NCBI GenBank assembly: GCA_963995505.1 | Contig: OZ023186.1 | Span: 1,302,001 to 1,366,000, forward strand | Length of the DNA stretch: 64,000 nucleotides | From: Hypericum androsaemum | Taxonomy: Eukaryota > Streptophyta > Magnoliopsida > Malpighiales > Hypericaceae | Reading direction: 5' to 3' | In this document: piece by piece, positions 43,704 through 56,889 of the stretch | How the letters are laid out: each line of letters begins with the position of its first letter | Numbering within the stretch: position 1 is the first letter of the stretch | Position numbers and translations under genes: made by a program | Notes under the pieces: generated by a model | What the model was told of the DNA's origin: nothing | The model's input: the letters and a program-made list of their open reading frames with translations, nothing else | Databases searched by the model: none

Positions 43704-44688
43704 AAGTAATGTGAAATTAATGGCCTTGTTCAGCAATCGGAGGTTGTTACCTTCATTGTTAATAAAAACTAATTCCCTTAATTACATGAAATAGATTGAA
43801 GCTTTTTTCAAAAGAATCCTTTAGGCCACGTTATGGCAAAGTTATCTATGCCACATTTACCCCCAAATTTTTTTTATCTATGCCAAATTTTAACTTTACG
43901 TTGTCGATATTCGAAATCGAAACATATGGTAGTGACATGCCGGCCAACAACAGTTTGATCCATAGACATTTATAACCCGTCCATCAACAGCCCAAAAGAA
44001 ATCGATACAAAACATCCTTAATTTGAGCGTAAATTAGAGCAGCATTCGTTTTTCAACACACAAAAAATAGAGCAAAAAATGGCTTCCTCTCCCTACATAA
44101 AAGGAAAAAGAAAGAACTCAATAGCCAGGAGCTTCAAAATAAACTGATATATCGATTTGCTTGCTTCCTGAAAGGTAATAATTAATATTTTCACAAAATA
44201 AATGATCACATTTGTAAAATTGAACATAAATTTAATTTTCAAGGAATTTTTCATCAATTTGGTGAAATTAAGGTAATTTCTGAGTTTTATACTTCGATTC
44301 GTCACTTTTCCTTGATCAATATTTTTTATTTGACTAACTAAATTGTATGTTTAAAGGGGTTATTTACCTTGGTATAATTTGCCTTTTCCGATTTCCAAGC
44401 CTGAGAGAGAAGGACCAAAATAGTAAAATTGAAAAAAAGATGGACTTGAATAAGTAATATGTGAATTTGAGTTTGCAAATTACAAGTTCTAGTAGCTAGA
44501 AGAAAAAAGCTTATTTGGCAATTGTATTGGTTATCTCTCTCTTTTCGAGCGAATTTTTCTAACTCAGTTAGCATGTCTTCATGCTATAAAATTGAAATGG
44601 TTACGTATGTCAAAGTAAAACTTGCACCTATGACTACGAACAATGCTCGGATAACATGCGCGGGTATCATGATATTCTGTCAGAAAAC

Positions 44689-47600
44689 TGTTAAAGTAGG
44701 TAAGGAAATGTGGAAATTTGTGGTGTATATTATTCAACTTAAGTGTACAGTTTATATAGTTGTAACTCGTAACAAACATGCTGAAATATTTCTTCCACTA
44801 CTGCAGAACATAGAGGAGAAAAATAAGGGAAAACTTGGAGACTAGTATAACAACTAAATCATAATTCCTAAAGACTCTCTAACAAGACCGTGACTAAGTC
44901 TTGATTATTGAACAAGGAAAAGTACTAACAGAATACTCCTAACAACAAAGCTTAACTCTAACACTTCTCCTTAAGATTGTTGTTGGAGACTCCAAGCTTC
45001 CACCTCATTTCTTCAAATTTTCCACGTGGTAGTGCCTTTGTAAATATGTCAGCCAACTGATCTTGGGTTGGGCAGTAGATAACTTCAATTTTTTTTGCCT
45101 TGACAGCTTCTCGAATAGCATGAAACTTGACATAGATGTGCTTAGTTCTGCCATGATAAACTGGATTTTGCGTGATTGCTATTGCTGATTTGTTGTCGAT
45201 GTGTAGCTGAGTTGAAATTTGTTGCTCCATTCCACTGTCAGCTAACATTTTTCTCAGCCAAAGTGCTTGATTGTTTGCAGCTGCAGCTGAGATATACTCA
45301 GCTTCTGCTGAAGATTGAGCCACCACCTCTTGCTTCTTAGAGTTCCAAGTAAAAGCTCCATTTTTGAATGTGAACACATAGCCTGATGTGCTCTTTGAAT
45401 CATCCACATTTCCAGCCCAATCACTGTCACAAAACCCATCCAATTCTTCCTTCTCTAGCTTTGTGTAGGTGATGCCAAGATTAGCAGTACCTTTGACATA
45501 CCTTAGAACTCTTTTGGCAGCAATTAAATGTGTTCTCTTGGAGAATGCATGAACCTGGACAAGAGACTTGTAGCATACATAATATCTGGCCCAGAAGTTG
45601 ACAAATATAGCAAGCAACCAACAATCCTTCTATATAATTTTGCATCTACCAACTTTGTATCATCATTCTTGGATAACTTGACATTTACAACCAGAGGTGT
45701 AGGTACCATTTTAGCTTCTGACATACTGAACCTCTTGAGAATATCAAGCGCATACTTCTTTTGAGTTAGGAAGATACCTCCACTTTTCTGATGAATTTTC
45801 AAACCCAAGAAGTATTGCATCAATCCAAGATCAGACATCTCAAACTCCTTGGCCATTATGTGCCTGAAAGCTTTAACACCACTTGTATCTCCTCCTGTAA
45901 TAAAAAAATCATCTACATAAAGTGAGATAATAAGATAATAAGTTGTAGATGACTATTGATCTTTTTGGTGTAGAGAATTACTTCATTGTCACTCCTATCG
46001 AACCCTTGTTGTAGCAAAAAGGTGTTCATTCTGCTATACCAAGCACGAGGTGATTGCTTGAGTCCATAGAGTGTCTTTTGAAGCTTGTAGACCTTATTCT
46101 CCTCTTCTGGAATGCTGATTTGACATCCAAGTGCCAAATTTTCCAACCATAAGCTGCAGCTAAGGCTAAGAGCATTCGAATTGTATCAAACCTTGCAATA
46201 GGAGCAAAAATCTCATTGAAATTCACTCCTTGCTCTTGAGAATAACCTTTCACCACTAACCTTGCCTTGAACTTATTGATGGAGCCATCAGAATTAAGTT
46301 TGGTCCTATAAACCCACTTAACTCCAATAACTTTGTGGTCTTGAGGTCTGTCTACCAACTCCCAAGTGTTGCTCTTGTGAATCATTCTCATCTCCTCCTC
46401 CATTGCTGCTGTCCAAACATCCTTAGAAGATGCTTCTTCAAAGGTAGTTGGATCTTGGACAGTTATGTTGCACCTTTCATAAATGCTTTGAAGTGATCTC
46501 GTCCCTCTTGTTGGTGGATGATCGAATTCAGCAACTTCATTGCTGATTTTTGGCATCTTAATGCTTCCTTTCTCCTCTGAGGTGATCTAATCATTCCATT
46601 TTCATTCTACACCTTCATCAACAGTTAGATCCATGCACACAAAAAACTTCTTAGTGATAGGATTGTAAATCCTATATCCCTTGGCATTTGTTGCATAACC
46701 AAGGAATATACACTTTTTAGCTTTTGAATCCAACTTGCTTCTGAGTTTTTCATGGACATGAGAATAGCAAACACTCCCAAACACTCTCAAATGTTGAATA
46801 GAAGGCTTCACACCATGCCAAGCTTCATAGGGAGTCACCCCGTCAATTGCTTTTGTTGGTAGCAAATTGAGCAAGTAAACTGATGTGTTTACTTCTTCAG
46901 CCCAAAACATTTTGGGCAGATTTTTCTCGAACAACAAGCACCTTGCCATCTCCATCACGGATCTATTTTTCCTCTCACTGACCCCATTTTGTTAAGGACT
47001 TCTAGGAACAGTGAACTGCTGCAAAACACCACTTTTGTCATAATGGTTTTTGAATGCGTTAGATACGTATTCTCCTCCATTGTTTGATCTGAGCACCTTC
47101 AACATACAACCCAATTGGAGTTCTGCCATTTGCTTGAACTTGAGAAAACAATCAAAAACTTCATATTTGTTCTTCAAGAAATAAACCCACCAATATCTTG
47201 AGTAGTCATCAATGAAAAGCAAGAAATACTTGTTACCACATAAAGATTCAGAGGACATAGGTCCACAGACATCTGTGTAGACTAATTGCAGCTTCTGAGA
47301 GGACTTCCAATTCTGGAAAAAAATGGCAGCCTTGTTTACTTTCCATATTCACAAACTTCACACACTTTGGAGCTATTAGTCACATCAGGCATATGCTTTA
47401 CTAGCTGATCAGAATGCAACTTTCTTAAATATATGAAGCTGAAATGTCCTAGCCTCTTATGCCATAACTCAGATTCATCAAAATCAATAATGAATGACTG
47501 ATGTTCAAGCTTAAGATCTAGTGGAAAATATTTGTTCTTCATTGGCACAACCATAAGTTCATTGCCCTCTTTGTCAACCACAATGCACTTTCTATCCTCA

Positions 47601-49203
47601 AAATGTACCACATATCTTTGTTCCAAAAGTTGTCCAACACTCAACAGATTTTGGCACAAATTAGGAACAAATAGAACCTCATTGATGACTTTTGTACCTG
47701 AGGAAGTTTCAATGATTGCTTGTCCCTAGCCTCTTGATTGAAGATAGCCACCATCACCGATCTTGACCCTTGTTGAATTAGACCTATCCATCTTGAACAT
47801 CCCTTCATCTGGTGTCATATGTTGGGAACAAGCACTATCTAACAGCCAAGCATCAGTTTTGATTACAGAATGATAAGTAACAGCAAATAACCTTTGTTCT
47901 TGATTATCTACAGCTTCTATTACTTGTGCTTGTTGAGTGGTGGGCCTCTTTTTCTTGCAAAACTTCTCAGAGTGACCTGGAAAGTTACAATGATTGCACT
48001 TGTAACCAGGTCTAAACCAAAAAAATGCCTCAGCATGAGTAGTCTTGCTGCAATAAGAACAAGAAGGAAACTCCTTCTTTTATTTCTCCTGCTTCTTCTT
48101 GTCCTTCTTCTTCTTGTCTCCTCTACCCTTTGTAGCCGCTTTGCTTGATGGTTGCTTCCCCTTTTCCTTTGAGTTGGCCATAAATGCACCTTCAAATTCA
48201 TCCTCTTGTCTCATTGCCCTTCTTTGCTCCTGAGCATAAAGTGAGCTAACTAACTCATCAAGAGTTAGCGTGCTGAGATCTTTAGAGTCTTCAAGTGATG
48301 AGATTTTGGCCTCAAATCTCTCCGAAAGACTGACCAGAATCTTTTCAATGATTCTTTTATCTGGTAAGTCCTCTTGGAGAAGCCTGATCTGATTTACCAC
48401 CTTGAGAAGCCTATCAACATACTCCTAAAAACTTTCTGCCTCCTTCATTTTGAGCAAATCAAATTCTCTCCAGAGATTGAGTAGGCTCATCCTTTGGTTG
48501 CTTGCACTTCCTTGAAACATCTCCTTTAGCCTATCCCAAGCTTCCTTGTCCCATCTTGCAAGTCAAGATCCTTGCCAAAACACTCTCTGAAACTGAAGCA
48601 TGAATGGCTGCTAAAGCTTTGAAAGGCTTAACAACTTCTTCACTTTTTTGTCGGAGTTGGTTGATGGTAGGATTTTCTGGAAGGTTTTTAGGAAGAGGTT
48701 CGGTTTCAACACAAGAACAAAGGTCTACGGACTGCAGAAACACTTTCATCTTGACAGCCCATATTTGGTAGTTTTCACCATCAAATGGTTGAGGGGGACT
48801 GACATTGAAGTTGCTGGATGACATGGTGATAACAGTAGGTGTTTTATGGGGGAATTGGGTGAAAGTTTGCAAGGGAAATAAGGAACGAACTAGAACAGGT
48901 CCCTTAAGACTATTGCTCTGATACCATGTTAAAGTAGGTAAGGAAATGTGAAAATTTCTGGTGTATATTATTCAACTTAAGTGTATAGCTTATATAGCTG
49001 TAACTCGTAACAAACATGCTGAAATATCTCTCCTCCACTATTGCAGAACATGGAGGAGAAAAATAAGGGAAAACATGGAGACTAGCATAACAACTAAACC
49101 ATAATCCCTAAAGACTCTCTAACAAGACCGTGACTAAGTTTTGATTATTGAACAAGAAAAAGTACTAACAGAATACTCCTAACAACAAGGCTTAACTCTA
49201 ACA
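44689..49203 (-). mobile_element. Copia 1: complete Ty1/copia element in exon 8 of copy D
   Basis: LTRs 44689-44963 and 48927-49203, TG...CA ends, about 5% different by eye. Target duplication AAAAC is perfect (44684-44688 and 49204-49208); copies B and E supply the empty site (GAAAACCTGTT). The primer site TGGTATCAGAGC (minus strand) abuts the 5' LTR at 48915-48926, and a purine tract (AAGGAGAAG) abuts the 3' LTR. Confidence 0.95.
44958..48872 (-). pseudogene. gag-pol of copia 1, broken
   Basis: gag with an UBN2-type start (MSSSNFNVSPPQPFDGENYQIW), a CX2C knuckle region near 47980 (CNHCNFPGHSEKFC), protease near 47850 (LLDSACSQHM), preintegrase LWHKRLGH near 47450, integrase ([18 protein letters not shown] near 47220), reverse transcriptase (VKWVYRTKLNSDGSINKFKA near 46300; active-site loop region near 45910) and RNase H ending in LADIFTKALPRG near 45020. 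Frames break near 48540, 48070, 47730, 47000, 46560, 46100, 45910 and 45610. The RT palm is split by a frameshift after HLDVKSAF. Non-autonomous today. Confidence 0.9.
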
Positions 49204-49457
49204 AAAACCTGTTCAATAGATGCATATAATTATGTAATTTAGATTTTTCTACAAATTCAAATATATTTGTAAAGTTATTCAGTATATAATTAGCATTCCT
49301 ATTAAAGCCAAAACTTGTAATAAATGGAATATGTGGAAAAAATAAAACTTACCTGAGGTAGGAGTAGAGCCGTTAGGATAGCACCAATGTAAGTCAACAC
49401 TATGGATCCAAAACAAAAAAATGCAATTTTTCTAGGCCCGAAAATTGAGGCTAAAGT

Positions 49458-52400
49458 TAAAGAGTTTAAGGTTTGCGGTATAACGTCGCTATATTTTATT
49501 GAATAGATCAATCGGGTATATATACAAGAGCTGGGCAAAACCCCTAGGCACCAAACCAAATACAATTCGAACTAAACAGGAAGTCACGTCCCAATACAAG
49601 TCCTAACTAAGTAGGAAAGAACACGTCTATAATGACACATCGACAATGACCCAATGACTCCCAATACGCCCCTTCAAGTTGAAGCGTCGAAATTCACAAC
49701 ACCCAACTTGCGAGTAAGTTCCTAAAAGTGATCCTGACCAAGCGCCTTAGTGAATAAATCTGCTAACAGACATGCCGTGTCAATCTTGAGAGGAGCAATT
49801 TCATAGGATTGGACACGTTGACGAACAAAATAACAATCCATCTCGACGTACTTGGTGCGCTCATGGTACACAGGATTTATAGTAATATGCAATGCAGCCT
49901 GATTGTCGCAAAAAAACAGAGTAGGACATGAAAACCGAATCCCCAAATCACGAAACAACCATCGGAGCCATAATATCTCACTCACTGCTACGACCATCGA
50001 CCTGTATTTGGCCTCGGCAGATGAATGGGCCACCACAGGCTGCTTCTTGGTCCGCCACGACACAAGAGAACCACCAAAGGACATAAGATAACCAGAACGA
50101 GAACGCCGAGTCATGAGACAACCACCCCGGTCAGCATCACAATACGCAACAATCTCCAAATTTGGTGAATTGTTAAGAAGAATCCCATGTCCAGGAGTAG
50201 TCTTCAAACAACGAAGGACTCGATCAGCTGCTTGGACATGTGCCTCGGTAGGACTATTAACGAATTGACTAAGAATGTTTACTGCATACGCAATGTCAGG
50301 TCGAGTAACAGTCAAATACATCAACTTCCCGACAAGTCGCCGATAGCGACGGACTTCAGAAATGGTATCTCCGCCATCTTTAAGACGGTGATTTTGCTCG
50401 ATCGGAAAGTGGGCTGGACGAGAATCATCTTTTCCGCATTCCTTTAAAATATCAATGGTATATTTCCGTTACCAGCCCCTTAGATGTGGTAGCTGCCTCG
50501 ATCCCCAAGAAATATTTCAGCACGCCAAGATCCTTTATTCCAAAACGATCATGAAGATGTTTCTTCATCAATTGCAACATGTGAACATGATCTCCAACTA
50601 GAATCACATCATCTACGTAAACAAGCAACATCAAAACTTGTTGATTCTGTCGATACATGAACATGGCATGATCAGCCCTAGACCGAACGAAACCCAATGC
50701 CAATAAACAGGAAGTCTGTTTGGAGTACCAACTTCATGAAGCCTGCTTCAATCCGTATAAGGATTTCTTTAATCGACATACCCTTGAATCCCCTGGCTTG
50801 ACGAAACCATGCAGCACTTTCATGTATACTTCTTCAATTAAGTCGCCATGGAGAAAGGCATTATCAACATCTAACTGATGCACAATCCAACCCCTTTTTA
50901 TGGCAAGGGCAAGGAGACAATGGACTGAGACCACCTTTGCGACAGGTGCAAAAGTTTCGTGATAGTCGACCCCTTCAATTTGTTTGAAGCCTCGAGCAAC
51001 CAGCCGTGCTTTGTGTCTATCAATGGTACCATCCGGCTTGAATTTAACCTTATACACCCACTTTGAGTCAACCGCATTCTTGCCAGGAGGTAAATTGACT
51101 AGTTTCCAAGTCCCGTTGGATTCGAGGGCTGCAATTTCTCTTTGCATGGCTTCCCGCCAACAAGCATGCTTGACAGCTTCAAAATAATTTTGAGGCTCCT
51201 CCTGAGAACTCAATGCACTCAAATAGACCTGGTGGGCACGTGAGAAATTCTTATAACTGATAAATTGTGCAAGAGGATATAAAATCGAGTTACCTGACGA
51301 AGTGGGAGACGACGGAGATGGCTCGACAGGTAACAGAGGGACAAGCAAAGGGGGAAGAATTACTTGAAAATCAGTGAGATGTGCTGGAGTCTGTCGAATT
51401 CATCCACTTTGTTGTGCAGGGATCTCAACTATCTCAGAATTGGAGGGACCCGATGGCTCGCTCTCGGTCGGGTCACAGCTGGCCGGAGATGATTGTGACT
51501 CCGGAGAGCACCCATCGGATAATAAATGATCAGAAACTTGAGGGCCAAGAGGAGGTCCAGTAGTACCTTCAGTACATGAGACATTATCTGGCAATGCCTC
51601 CATTGATAAATTCCTCCGTTTCTCTAGGATGGAATCCAAATCACCATGATACGAAAAAATGGTCTCAACAAAAATCACGTCTCGTGACACATGGAATTTT
51701 TGTTTTTTCGGATCAGAAACCCGATACCACTTTTGATTGGAGGGATACCCAACGAATATACAGGGACGTCCACGCTCATCAAATTTGCTTGTCTTTGTGT
51801 GATTATGGATGTAAGCCAAGCACCCAAAAACTCAGAGATGATCATACTTCGGTGGCTGACCGAATATGAGTTCATGTGGAGTCTTGTTCTCGATAGCACG
51901 GGAGGGGGTGCGATTGATCAGGTATGTAGCTGCCAAAACACACTCCCCCCAAAATTGCATAGGCATGTTCACCTGAAACTTTAATGCTCGAGCAACTTCA
52001 AGAATATGACGATGTTTGCGCTCCACAACCCCATTCTGTTGGGGGTATAGGCACAAGACAGATAATATACCATGATCTTCATAATATGCCCGCATTTCAT
52101 TTGAGCAGAATTCAGAACCATTATCACTTCGAATATTCTTGACACCGGTCCCGAACTACTTGGTAATCATGTTACAAAACATTCTCAAATAATTTGATAC
52201 TTCAGACTTGTATTTCATGAGAAAAATCCAAACCCTGCGACTGTATTCATCGACAATCGTCAGAAAATAATGGGCACCAGAAGTAGATGGTGTCCGATGT
52301 GGTCCCCATATATCACAATGAATTAAATCGAAACATGCATTTGATTTAATGTAACTTGTAGGAAATGGCAAGTGTGTGTGTTTTGCTCGAAGACAAGAAT

Positions 52401-54296
52401 CATAATGACTAAAAGTCTCAGGAAAAGACAAATTCTAAAATAAAAGGATGTTCCTCATCTTCTCTATGGAGACATGACCAAAACGACGATGCCAAGTCTG
52501 TGCACCCAAATCTGATCCAGCCGAGAGCACCACCCCCTTTTGCATGTCCTCAAAATAGTATAAGCCATCTCGTTGCCTACCCACTCCAATCAGGTTCCTC
52601 GAAGTTAAGTCCTAAATAACACAAGAATCAGCATAGAAAGTTATTACGCAGTTGAAATCTCTTGCCAACTTGCGTATGGACAATAAATTGCATTTGAACA
52701 GAGGGATATGCAACACATTAGTAAGAGAAATATGATCACTTATGCGAGCATTGCCCACACTAGCGACAGGGACTTCATCTCCATTTGGGATCTTTACTGG
52801 TGGATGAACAATTCCATTGTTTCAATCAATTAGAGCTGTTCAGCTACATATGATGTGATCAGTAGCTCCAGAGTCCATCACCCAAGGTTGCTCGAAAGTA
52901 ATCTTACCAGCCATGTTTACATTGGGATCAGGATGTGGCGTTTGTTGAGATTGATCAACTCGTCCCGCGAGCTGTTGTAGCAGAATCTTAACCTGGTCTT
53001 GCGTGAGTCCGGATACCACCTGCTCGTCATGACAGACCTGAGCTGCTCGTGTTTGACCACGTGAATTATTATTGTTGGAGTCCCGCTGTTTGCCTAGGTT
53101 GCTCCGATTAGGGTGGCTCCGAGATTATTGGAAGATCCGAAGTCGTTCTTTCGCCATCCAGTAGGATAGCCCACGATCTCAAAACAATTTGCTACCAGAT
53201 GGCCAACCTTGCCACAATGAGTGCAGCGTGGGCGATTTCCACTCCTTGAGTCTCCACTACCTCGTGTTAATTTAGGATTACGCGCCTGAAAAGCTGCCGA
53301 CTCGATGATCGGACGCCGATGTGCAGAGATATTGCGGTAACTGCTAAGGATGACTGCTAAGGATCAGCGTCTTGACGATTGAAAAGACGTCATCGAGTCC
53401 CATTAGAAAATCATACAGATGTTCTTTCTCTCGCATCTCCATCACCTGTTTCTTCAGATTGCAACTACACCCATTGCAGGAACATGTTGGGAGGGGTATT
53501 ATGTCTTGTGCCTCGTCCCAAAGGCTTTTCAGCTTCGTGTAGTAAGCAGAAACAGAGAGTTTGTCTTGACGAAGAGTTGCAATAGCTCTTCGGAGTTCAT
53601 AAGCCCGAGGTGCTACCCTTTCCGAACCTTTCTGCGAGGTTGATCCAGATTTTGTAGACAGTGCGTGTGCTTCAGACGCTGCTACGAACATCCTTATCCA
53701 TGGACGATTTCAACCAACCACAAACCATAGCGTCGGCTCATATCCAGTACTTGGAATCTTCGGAACTCATTGGTGGTTTAGGAAGGGTACCATCGACAAA
53801 ACCGAATTTGTTCTTTGCGTAAAGAACAGTGCTCATATCGTTGACCCACTCGCCATAATTGCCTTCGGTTAGGGGATCAACGACATGAACTTGGCTCGGT
53901 CCATCGGAAGGATGAATATAATAAGGAGACATGGGATCCAAAGCAACAGCGACAAACCCATCGCTTGCGACTCGCTGCGGACCGCCGGTGGTGGTTGAAC
54001 TTGTGTCGGCCATTGCTGGATTGTTCTTTCTTGATCACGATCGGGGAAAATAAATAAGGAGAATCAGAACCTATAGCTCTGATACCATAAAGAGTTTAAA
54101 GTTTGCGGTACAACGTCGCTATATTTTATTGAATAGATCAATCGGGTATATATACAAGAGCTGGGCAAAACCCCTAGGCACCAAACCTAATACAATTCGA
54201 ACTAAACAGGAAGTCACCTCCCAATACAAGTCCCAACTAAGTAGGAAAGAACACGTCTATAATGACACATCGACAATGACCCAATGACTCCCAATA
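49458..54296 (-). mobile_element. Copia 2: complete Ty1/copia element in exon 7 of copy D, LTRs with TA...TA ends
   Basis: LTRs 49458-49666 and 54088-54296, each 209 bases and about 3% different by eye. Target duplication AAAGT is perfect (49453-49457 and 54297-54301), and copies B and E show the empty site in GCTAAAGTTGG. The ends are TAAAGAG...CCAATA on the plus strand, so the element has TA...TA termini, not TG...CA. The primer site TGGTATCAGAGC abuts the 5' LTR exactly (54076-54087), confirming the edge. The purine tract AAGGGGCG borders the other LTR. Confidence 0.95.
49722..54013 (-). pseudogene. gag-pol of copia 2, broken
   Basis: gag start MADTSSTTTGG with a Retrotran_gag-type LTEGNYGEWVNDM segment near 53850; a CCHC knuckle (CTHCGKVGHLVANC near 53210); preintegrase near 52430; integrase (FLTIVDEYSRRVWIFLM near 52250); reverse transcriptase ([20 protein letters not shown] near 51040; [12 protein letters not shown] near 50860; YVDDVILVGD near 50610); RNase H ending LLADLFTKALGQ. 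Stops or shifts at about 53740, 53340, 52440, 51830, 51400, 50730, 50450 and 50330. The breakup is similar to that of copia 1 despite the young LTRs. Confidence 0.9.
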
Positions 54297-55763
54297 AAAG
54301 TTGGTATGTTAAACCTGTTGCAGTTAACTATTTCAAATTGAAATTAATAAAAAATGTGGGATTAAAGAGGTCTGGGAAGGTAAAAATTGGAACCAATTAT
54401 AACCCATTGAATAACAAAAAAAAAATTACTGTGGTCAAGACGCGTCAATATCTTTAAGTGCACGAAAAACTTACTTCTTGTTACTTTCCACGTCTTCGAT
54501 ATCTTTAAGTGCACCGCAAACAAATACAAACGAAATATTGTCAAAGCTATTATTGGTGTGCTGCATGCAACAATTAATAAAGTGTGAATAATATATTAGC
54601 AAATTAATTATCCTTCGAAATTATCTGTATAATTATATTCTGAATATATTTCGTATATGAATATGTAATTTGTCTTTCAGGAAAAGTATAAGAAGAATCG
54701 GATAGCAAAAAACCTCAATTCAAATGGAAGTCCAAGAATGGTTCTTGCTGCACTGGAGAACCCTAGAGTTGATGTAACCCAAATCTGGAAGCGAGCAATT
54801 AGTCAAGGAAAATAATACTAGACTAATAGTGGTAAACACAATGTATAGATTTTAATAGCTTCAATAAGACGGATTCAAGATTTTTTTCCGAATCTACTTG
54901 ATCTGCATACTTACCCGACCCACTCAAGATTTTAGAGAAATTGATTCCAAAAGAAATTGATTGTTGTTGATTAGTCTCTGGTATATAACCCATTAAATGA
55001 ACTACACTAGGAGTTAAATTACTGGAAAAGTTCAGTTTATTATAATATGGTTTTGAATTTTTTTCACATTAGATAACGTGATTAAATTAAAAATTTTCTT
55101 ATATTCTCTTAAATGGAAAGAATACGTACCAAAGCACAGGTAAGAGGTGCGCCAATGGTAGATCTCTTGGTAGAAAATGGAGGAACGGAATATAATGATA
55201 CAAGGAAGATGAAGCTGAGAAAATATGCGAGGAATGCACTCGATTTTAGAATTACTGAAATTGCGATGCCGATTGCCACGGAACTTGTAACCATTATCCA
55301 TCCCGATCAAAGTGACATTTTTCCTGATGGTAATGGATAACGAGGTTTGTTGATCCTACAAAATTAACAAATCAGAAGGCAATAGTGTCTATACAGCTCA
55401 GTAATTTTATACAAAATTTGACAAATATTTTGGTATATATTTGTCGATTTCAATATCGAAGATTTGGTTGATGCCGCTTCTGATTGTAGGTATGCAAAAT
55501 ACAGCGACAAGAACAGCCATTGCCCTTGGAAATAGAATCGAGTTGGGCAACGTTACTAGATGAGCATTCTCCATCCAAGTTCTCAACATTATACCACTGT
55601 ATCAACCAGATCAAGTACGATTTTCTTTACCAAGTATGTTACAAATTGGATCTAATAAAAAAAAATTTATATTGATTAGTTTCTAGTTAAAACAAGGCCA
55701 ACTATAGGAAATGAATAGCTTAAGTACGTGAAAGCTGCACTTTTTCCCATTAAGATTTCAGGT

Positions 55764-55829
55764 CTAATGAATAGCATTAGTGTGTCTAATGAATAGCATT
55801 AGTGTGTCTAATGAATAGCAATAGTGTGT
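55764..55829. repeat. 22-bp triplication within exon 2 of copy D
   Basis: Three units of CTAATGAATAGCATTAGTGTGT (the third with one change). Copy B has one. The net gain of 44 bases shifts the frame and brings in a stop at the LLLFIR segment. Confidence 0.95.
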
Positions 55830-56417
55830 CACAGAATTTCAATAATTTTGCGAGGCTTGAATTGGATGTCCCTCCTCCGGGTTGATCTGGGATGCCCTAC
55901 ATAATAAATATAAGCCAACATATCAAAAAATTTCTCTTACCATCAAACACGTTAGCCCACAATTTTTATGATACTTGTTTGTTAGCTTTTCTAAGAATAT
56001 TATAAACTGGTTCAACAATGACTAATTCTGTACTTTTAAAAGATGATAAAGATTTCAAGCAAACATTTAACACTAATGTATTTTCAATGACTCAAACTCC
56101 AAACGTCTTTATTTAAACTAGAACAAGATCGTTTATATTAAAAGTCACATCACAAAACATGAAAAATGTACCTTGATTAAAGGAATAGTCTTGCGACGAG
56201 GAGCAATTCTAGGAAAGCTACAATTCTGTTGGTAGAAGATATTTGAGCTGTTGCGGTTACTATAAATTTTGATATGCATCTCATTGTTGTGGGAATCACT
56301 TTTCCTTGGAAATTAGAAGATGGGGATCGGAGAATTCTCGAAGTTGAAAACCCTTTAAAAGATGTACATGAGAGCTCCATGATCACTGATACTCAATGGC
56401 AAATGGAGGGCTGAAGA

Positions 56418-56479
56418 GACATATAAGTGAAATTGAATCGGAAAACAAGACATATAATTGAAATTGAATCGGAAAACAA
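56418..56479. repeat. 31-bp tandem duplication between TATA box and ATG of copy D
   Basis: Two units beginning GACATATAA(G/T)TG. Neither is present at the matching place in copies A and B, so the leader of copy D is about 70 bases longer. Confidence 0.85.
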
Positions 56480-56486
56480 GGATGGC

Positions 56487-56493
56487 TTAAATA
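56487..56493 (-). promoter_or_regulatory. TATA-like box of copy D
   Basis: TATTTAA in the conserved context GCTATTTAAG, 107 bases upstream of the exon-1 ATG because of the intervening 31-base duplication (33 and 39 bases in A and B). Confidence 0.45.
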
Positions 56494-56663
56494 GCATCCA
56501 CAGACTAACCATTTTCGTCAACGGTTAACTTATTTTAGTTTTACAAGTCTTGAGTTTAAATTTTGAGAATGATAACAATGTTAAATACTTGTTAGAAAAA
56601 ATTGTCACTTTTCAAAAATTCAATTGGTCTCGAAACTGAATTAGTCAATCATATATATACTCT

Positions 56664-56879
56664 CAGGGGCGGAGCCAGAAAATTTTGAGAGTGGGGGCAA
56701 TATAACTTGATAATAGTACAGATTAATATTCTGATTTTAATTTTTAGGTAGATTAATTTTTTTGTGGGGTCAATTTCTAATTTTAGTGGGGACATACATT
56801 AAAAAATATACTAATTATCAAACAAAAAAAATTAAGTGAGGCAATTGTCCCCACTCCCCTAAACGTGGCTCCGTCCCTG
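56664..56879. mobile_element. 216-bp hAT-type MITE
   Basis: Inverted ends CAGGGGCGGAGCCA and TGGCTCCGTCCCTG with a perfect eight-base duplication TATACTCT (56656-56663 and 56880-56887). These ends are those of a MITE family common in eudicots. Located in the upstream region of copy D. Confidence 0.95.
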
Positions 56880-56889
56880 TATACTCTTA

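Larger units (their letters stand above)
44093..56380 (-). pseudogene. HST-like prenyltransferase, copy D, ten exons, heavily decayed
   Basis: Exons: 56380-56172, 55896-55728, 55596-55441, 55355-55130, 54784-54714, 54560-54475, 7 (54314-54297 and 49457-49353), 8 (49208-49204 and 44688-44628), 44400-44368, 44167-44093. Lesions: one base lost in exon 1; a 22-base unit in exon 2 present three times (+44, frameshift); donor of exon 3 GT to AT; a TGA in exon 4 near codon 18 (LASG-like part reads LPSGKMSL then stop); 7 bases lost in exon 6 and its second Asp motif changed from EGD to ESN; copia 2 in exon 7; copia 1 within the first five bases of exon 8; a TGA and a two-base loss in exon 8. The first motif NQIFDIEID in exon 3 is intact, as is the C terminus apart from FLFPFM. 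A non-functional gene, still fully alignable with copy B. Confidence 0.9.

Noticed and set aside
54076..54087. tRNA-like TGGTATCAGAGC sequences as tRNA genes
   Set aside because: These 12-base stretches at 43358, 48915 and 54076 are primer-binding sites beside LTRs; no cloverleaf surrounds them.
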